A stretch of 16,996 nucleotides of DNA from JADCRZ01 sp039921525 (GTDB lineage Bacteria; Bacteroidota; Bacteroidia; Chitinophagales; Chitinophagaceae). The stretch lies in the NCBI GenBank assembly GCA_039921525.1, contig JBDSBP010000464.1, forward strand, positions 1 through 16,996, in the 5' to 3' direction. The translations under genes and the position numbers were made by a program. The notes under the pieces are model-generated. The model was not told the DNA's origin and searched no databases. It saw nothing but the letters and a program-made list of their open reading frames with translations. Shown here in pieces: positions 15,191-16,996 of the stretch; positions within the stretch are counted from its first letter, which is position 1; every line of letters starts with the position of its first letter.

Positions 15191-15907
15191 ATGAAAACTT
15201 TATCAGAAACCTGGTTTGCCGAAGGCTACATCGATTTTGAACTCAAACGTTATACCCTACTCGCTTATCTCCAGGAAGTGAATAAATACTTTCATCAACA
15301 GAAACTCTACCCACAATTAGCCGATCTTATCTTTCATTATAATAACCTGGTTTCTTTCCGGGAAAATAAGAAGTACCTGCAGGAAAAATTCCCAAAGCAG
15401 TTAACCGATATCAACCTTGAACAATTAGAAGTGCTGTATGAGCGCATGATATCGGATGATGAACTGATGGAAGAGTTGGAAAACATTATTAATTATTCCG
15501 CCAAAAAAATGAAGCTGGCCATTACCAGTGGCACGGAGATCTACGAATCTGTGGAAGTAAGTTTGAAAATTGCACCGGTTGGCCTTATACCCCTCGAAAC
15601 CAATGAAGGATATATGTTTTTGATGAATACCCTGCAACATCAAACCTTCGTGTATTACTATCGCATTACCATGTTTGAAAAACATGATGAAAAATACCGC
15701 GGTATCAAAACTGATTTTATTGATAGCTGGCAAAAGAACCTGGTTAATACTTATGGCAGTATTAAAAGTGAACTCATACGGCAACGGCGAGGACTGCCAA
15801 ACCCGGCCGTATATAGTATAGAAACAGGCGCTAATTATCCGTTTGAAGAAACTTTACTTCCTATTGCTAAAAGAAGCCTGGTGCGGTATATATCTACTTC
15901 GGCGTAA
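15191..15907 (+). CDS. Uncharacterised 238-residue protein
   Basis: I do not recognise this family with certainty. The protein is soluble (no signal peptide or membrane segment), rich in Glu, Lys, Tyr and Leu, and largely helical in its first half (a run rich in LEVLYERM, DELMEELENIINY and AKKMKLAI). A beta-like middle follows (EVSLKIAPVGLIPLETNEGYMFLM, with TFVYYYRITMFEK). The C-terminus is basic (IKSELIRQRRGLPNPAVYSIE), then ETLLPIAKRSLVRYIS. Its good codon structure over 717 bases and natural start support a real gene. It is probably a conserved Bacteroidota hypothetical. The one-mismatch -7-like TTATTTTG lies upstream in the 75-base stretch before the start. Its last 14 bases overlap the convergent EamA gene. 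Confidence 0.8.
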   Translation: MKTLSETWFAEGYIDFELKRYTLLAYLQEVNKYFHQQKLYPQLADLIFHYNNLVSFRENKKYLQEKFPKQLTDINLEQLEVLYERMISDDELMEELENIINYSAKKMKLAITSGTEIYESVEVSLKIAPVGLIPLETNEGYMFLMNTLQHQTFVYYYRITMFEKHDEKYRGIKTDFIDSWQKNLVNTYGSIKSELIRQRRGLPNPAVYSIETGANYPFEETLLPIAKRSLVRYISTSA

Positions 15908-16790
15908 GAATCTGTTTAGCCTGCAAGCTGCGTCTGTATATTCTTATCATTTGCAGTGCCACAGCAATTATAATCAGGACCAGCCCTACATAAAAGCTGT
16001 CTCCCAGCTCTTCGTTTTCATGATAGATTAAAAACGCCAGTACAATTCCATAGATGGGTTCCAGGTTGTAGGAGAGGTTGACTGTAAAGGCCGACACTTT
16101 TTTTAATGCGCGTAAAGCAAGATAGAATGCCAGCACTGTGCAGAGCCAGCTTAGAACAATTAATCCTAACCAATCCGTTGCTGAGGGCAAAACCAAATGA
16201 AGATTGAAAAAACGCAGGTAGGCAGGCAATAATAATGTTAATACCAAAAAGCCTCCCATTAGTTCATACAGTGTTACAGTACTTGCTTCCTCTTTCTCTA
16301 ATGCTTTTTTATTTAGAATAGTGAACAATGCCGCCAGCACGGCCGATACCCCCCCAAAGACGATTCCATTTTTATACCGGGTATCGAAATGAAAAATACA
16401 GTAAATTCCAGCTATGGCTAACGTTCCCAGTAATAATTCAATAATCGAACCTTTTTTTCTCAGGATAAGTGGCTCCAGCAGTGCCGAAAAAAAACCAACA
16501 GTGGAAAAGCAAACAAGGGCTATGGAAATATTTGAATATTTGATGCTTCCATAAAATGCTACCCAGTGAAGTGCCACTATGGCCCCGATGGCAAAAAGCT
16601 GCAGCAGGTTTTTAAAAGATATTTTGGGAACAGACCCACGCAAGACGAATAAAAACAGGAGCGTTATAACGGTAATCAGCAACCGGTACCAAACTATTAA
16701 TGATTCATTCAGTGAAATTAATCTACCCAGAACTCCGGTGAAACCAGCAAGGAAGACTGCAAGATGAAGATCGAGGAGGGATTTTTTCAC
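15894..16790 (-). CDS. EamA/DMT family transporter, GTG start
   Basis: This 298-residue inner-membrane protein has about ten hydrophobic helices in two similar halves, the classic EamA (drug/metabolite transporter) architecture. Conserved features are the early R..I..N ESLIVWYRLL region (about 23-38), HWVAFYGSIKYSNISIALVCFST (about 74-96) in the first half, and NLSYNLEPIYGIVLAFLIYHE (about 237-257) in the second. Such carriers export or import small metabolites, often amino acids or nucleoside precursors; the substrate is not evident. The start is a GTG, because an in-frame stop lies three codons upstream and no ATG occurs near the N-terminus. A heptad array sits 12-47 bases upstream, inside the likely leader. 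The 3' end overlaps the convergent 238-residue gene by 14 bp. Confidence 0.9.
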   Translation of the reverse strand: MKKSLLDLHLAVFLAGFTGVLGRLISLNESLIVWYRLLITVITLLFLFVLRGSVPKISFKNLLQLFAIGAIVALHWVAFYGSIKYSNISIALVCFSTVGFFSALLEPLILRKKGSIIELLLGTLAIAGIYCIFHFDTRYKNGIVFGGVSAVLAALFTILNKKALEKEEASTVTLYELMGGFLVLTLLLPAYLRFFNLHLVLPSATDWLGLIVLSWLCTVLAFYLALRALKKVSAFTVNLSYNLEPIYGIVLAFLIYHENEELGDSFYVGLVLIIIAVALQMIRIYRRSLQAKQILTPK

Positions 16791-16802
16791 GAATGACCGT
16801 CA

Positions 16803-16837
16803 GGTATGAGGTATGAGGTATGAGGTTTGAGGTGTGA
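16803..16837 (-). repeat. Heptanucleotide array, ACCTCAT family, in EamA leader
   Basis: Five units in plus-strand form: GGTATGA, GGTATGA, GGTATGA, GGTTTGA, GGTGTGA. It starts 12 bases before the GTG start of the EamA gene and lies downstream of that gene's candidate -7 box, so it would be transcribed. It is the inverted partner of the array at 16951-16996. Confidence 0.8.
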
Positions 16838-16862
16838 GCTGAAAACCTTCCACTTAAATCTT

Positions 16863-16870
16863 CAAATATA
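16863..16870 (-). promoter_or_regulatory. Candidate -7 promoter box (TATATTTG) for EamA gene
   Basis: This is an exact TAnnTTTG on the minus strand, 72 bases before the GTG start. No good -33 box is seen. If used, the leader of about 65 bases would include the heptad array at 16803-16837. Confidence 0.4.
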
Positions 16871-16950
16871 GTTGTAGGTGCAAATATTAAGTGTTGAATA
16901 TGTTATTTAGCAAATGAATCACATTTATTGCGAACAATTTCAAACTTCCA

Positions 16951-16996
16951 ACCTCATACCTCATACCTCATACCTCATACCTCATACCTCATACCT
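16951..16996 (+). repeat. Heptanucleotide array, ACCTCAT family, running off the window
   Basis: Six perfect ACCTCAT units plus ACCT reach the last base, so the full length is not known. It is the most uniform array in the window. The preceding TTCAAAC and TTCCAAC are in the same 7-base register. It is inverted relative to 16803-16837, with about 113 bases between them. Confidence 0.85.

Overview
The window looks like ordinary chromosomal DNA from a Bacteroidota, most probably a Chitinophagaceae-type soil or sediment bacterium. The evidence is the moderately AT-rich sequence, the scarcity of Shine-Dalgarno sequences, and repeated matches to the Bacteroidota -7 promoter box TAnnTTTG. The gene families also fit: HU-CCDC81-type membrane protein, plugless TonB-receptor-like barrel beside a giant TPR protein, and a lipoprotein glutaminyl cyclase. 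No rRNA, tRNA, CRISPR, transposase, phage or plasmid gene was seen.

Layout. Positions 151-2298 carry two plus-strand genes: an FAD-dependent DAO-family oxidoreductase and a glutaminyl-peptide cyclotransferase lipoprotein. Positions 2338-8903 are a minus-strand run, in transcription order: a 1009-residue periplasmic TPR protein, a 548-residue outer-membrane beta-barrel, a membrane-anchored HU-like (CCDC81-type) protein and a zinc-ribbon class I methyltransferase. The 269-bp divergent region 8904-9172 separates this run from DoxX and a hot-dog thioesterase (9173-10120, plus). Next come dacB/PBP4 (minus), divergent from cinA, then a lipoyl E2 acyltransferase (plus), a SixA-like histidine phosphatase (minus), an unrecognised 238-residue protein (plus) and an EamA transporter (minus). 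The last two genes overlap at their 3' ends by 14 bp.

How the genes relate. Envelope functions dominate: TPR/barrel pair, PBP4, DoxX, the lipoprotein cyclase, the HU-like membrane protein and EamA. Mixed with them are housekeeping enzymes (E2 of a 2-oxo acid dehydrogenase, CinA, thioesterase). Only the TPR-barrel-HU run looks like a functional block. The other genes have their own promoters or change strand.

The most unusual feature is between the genes. Most intergenic gaps carry short arrays with an exact 7-bp period, in four sequence families (CTATCAG, GGTTAAT, CTTTAAA, ACCTCAT). They abut start codons, overlap stop codons, and twice occur as inverted pairs, once as a perfect 28-bp hairpin. 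Two loci share a 30-bp composite at 28/30 identity in opposite orientation, which points to dispersal rather than local slippage alone. I regard this heptanucleotide system as the candidate undescribed element of the window; its function is unknown.
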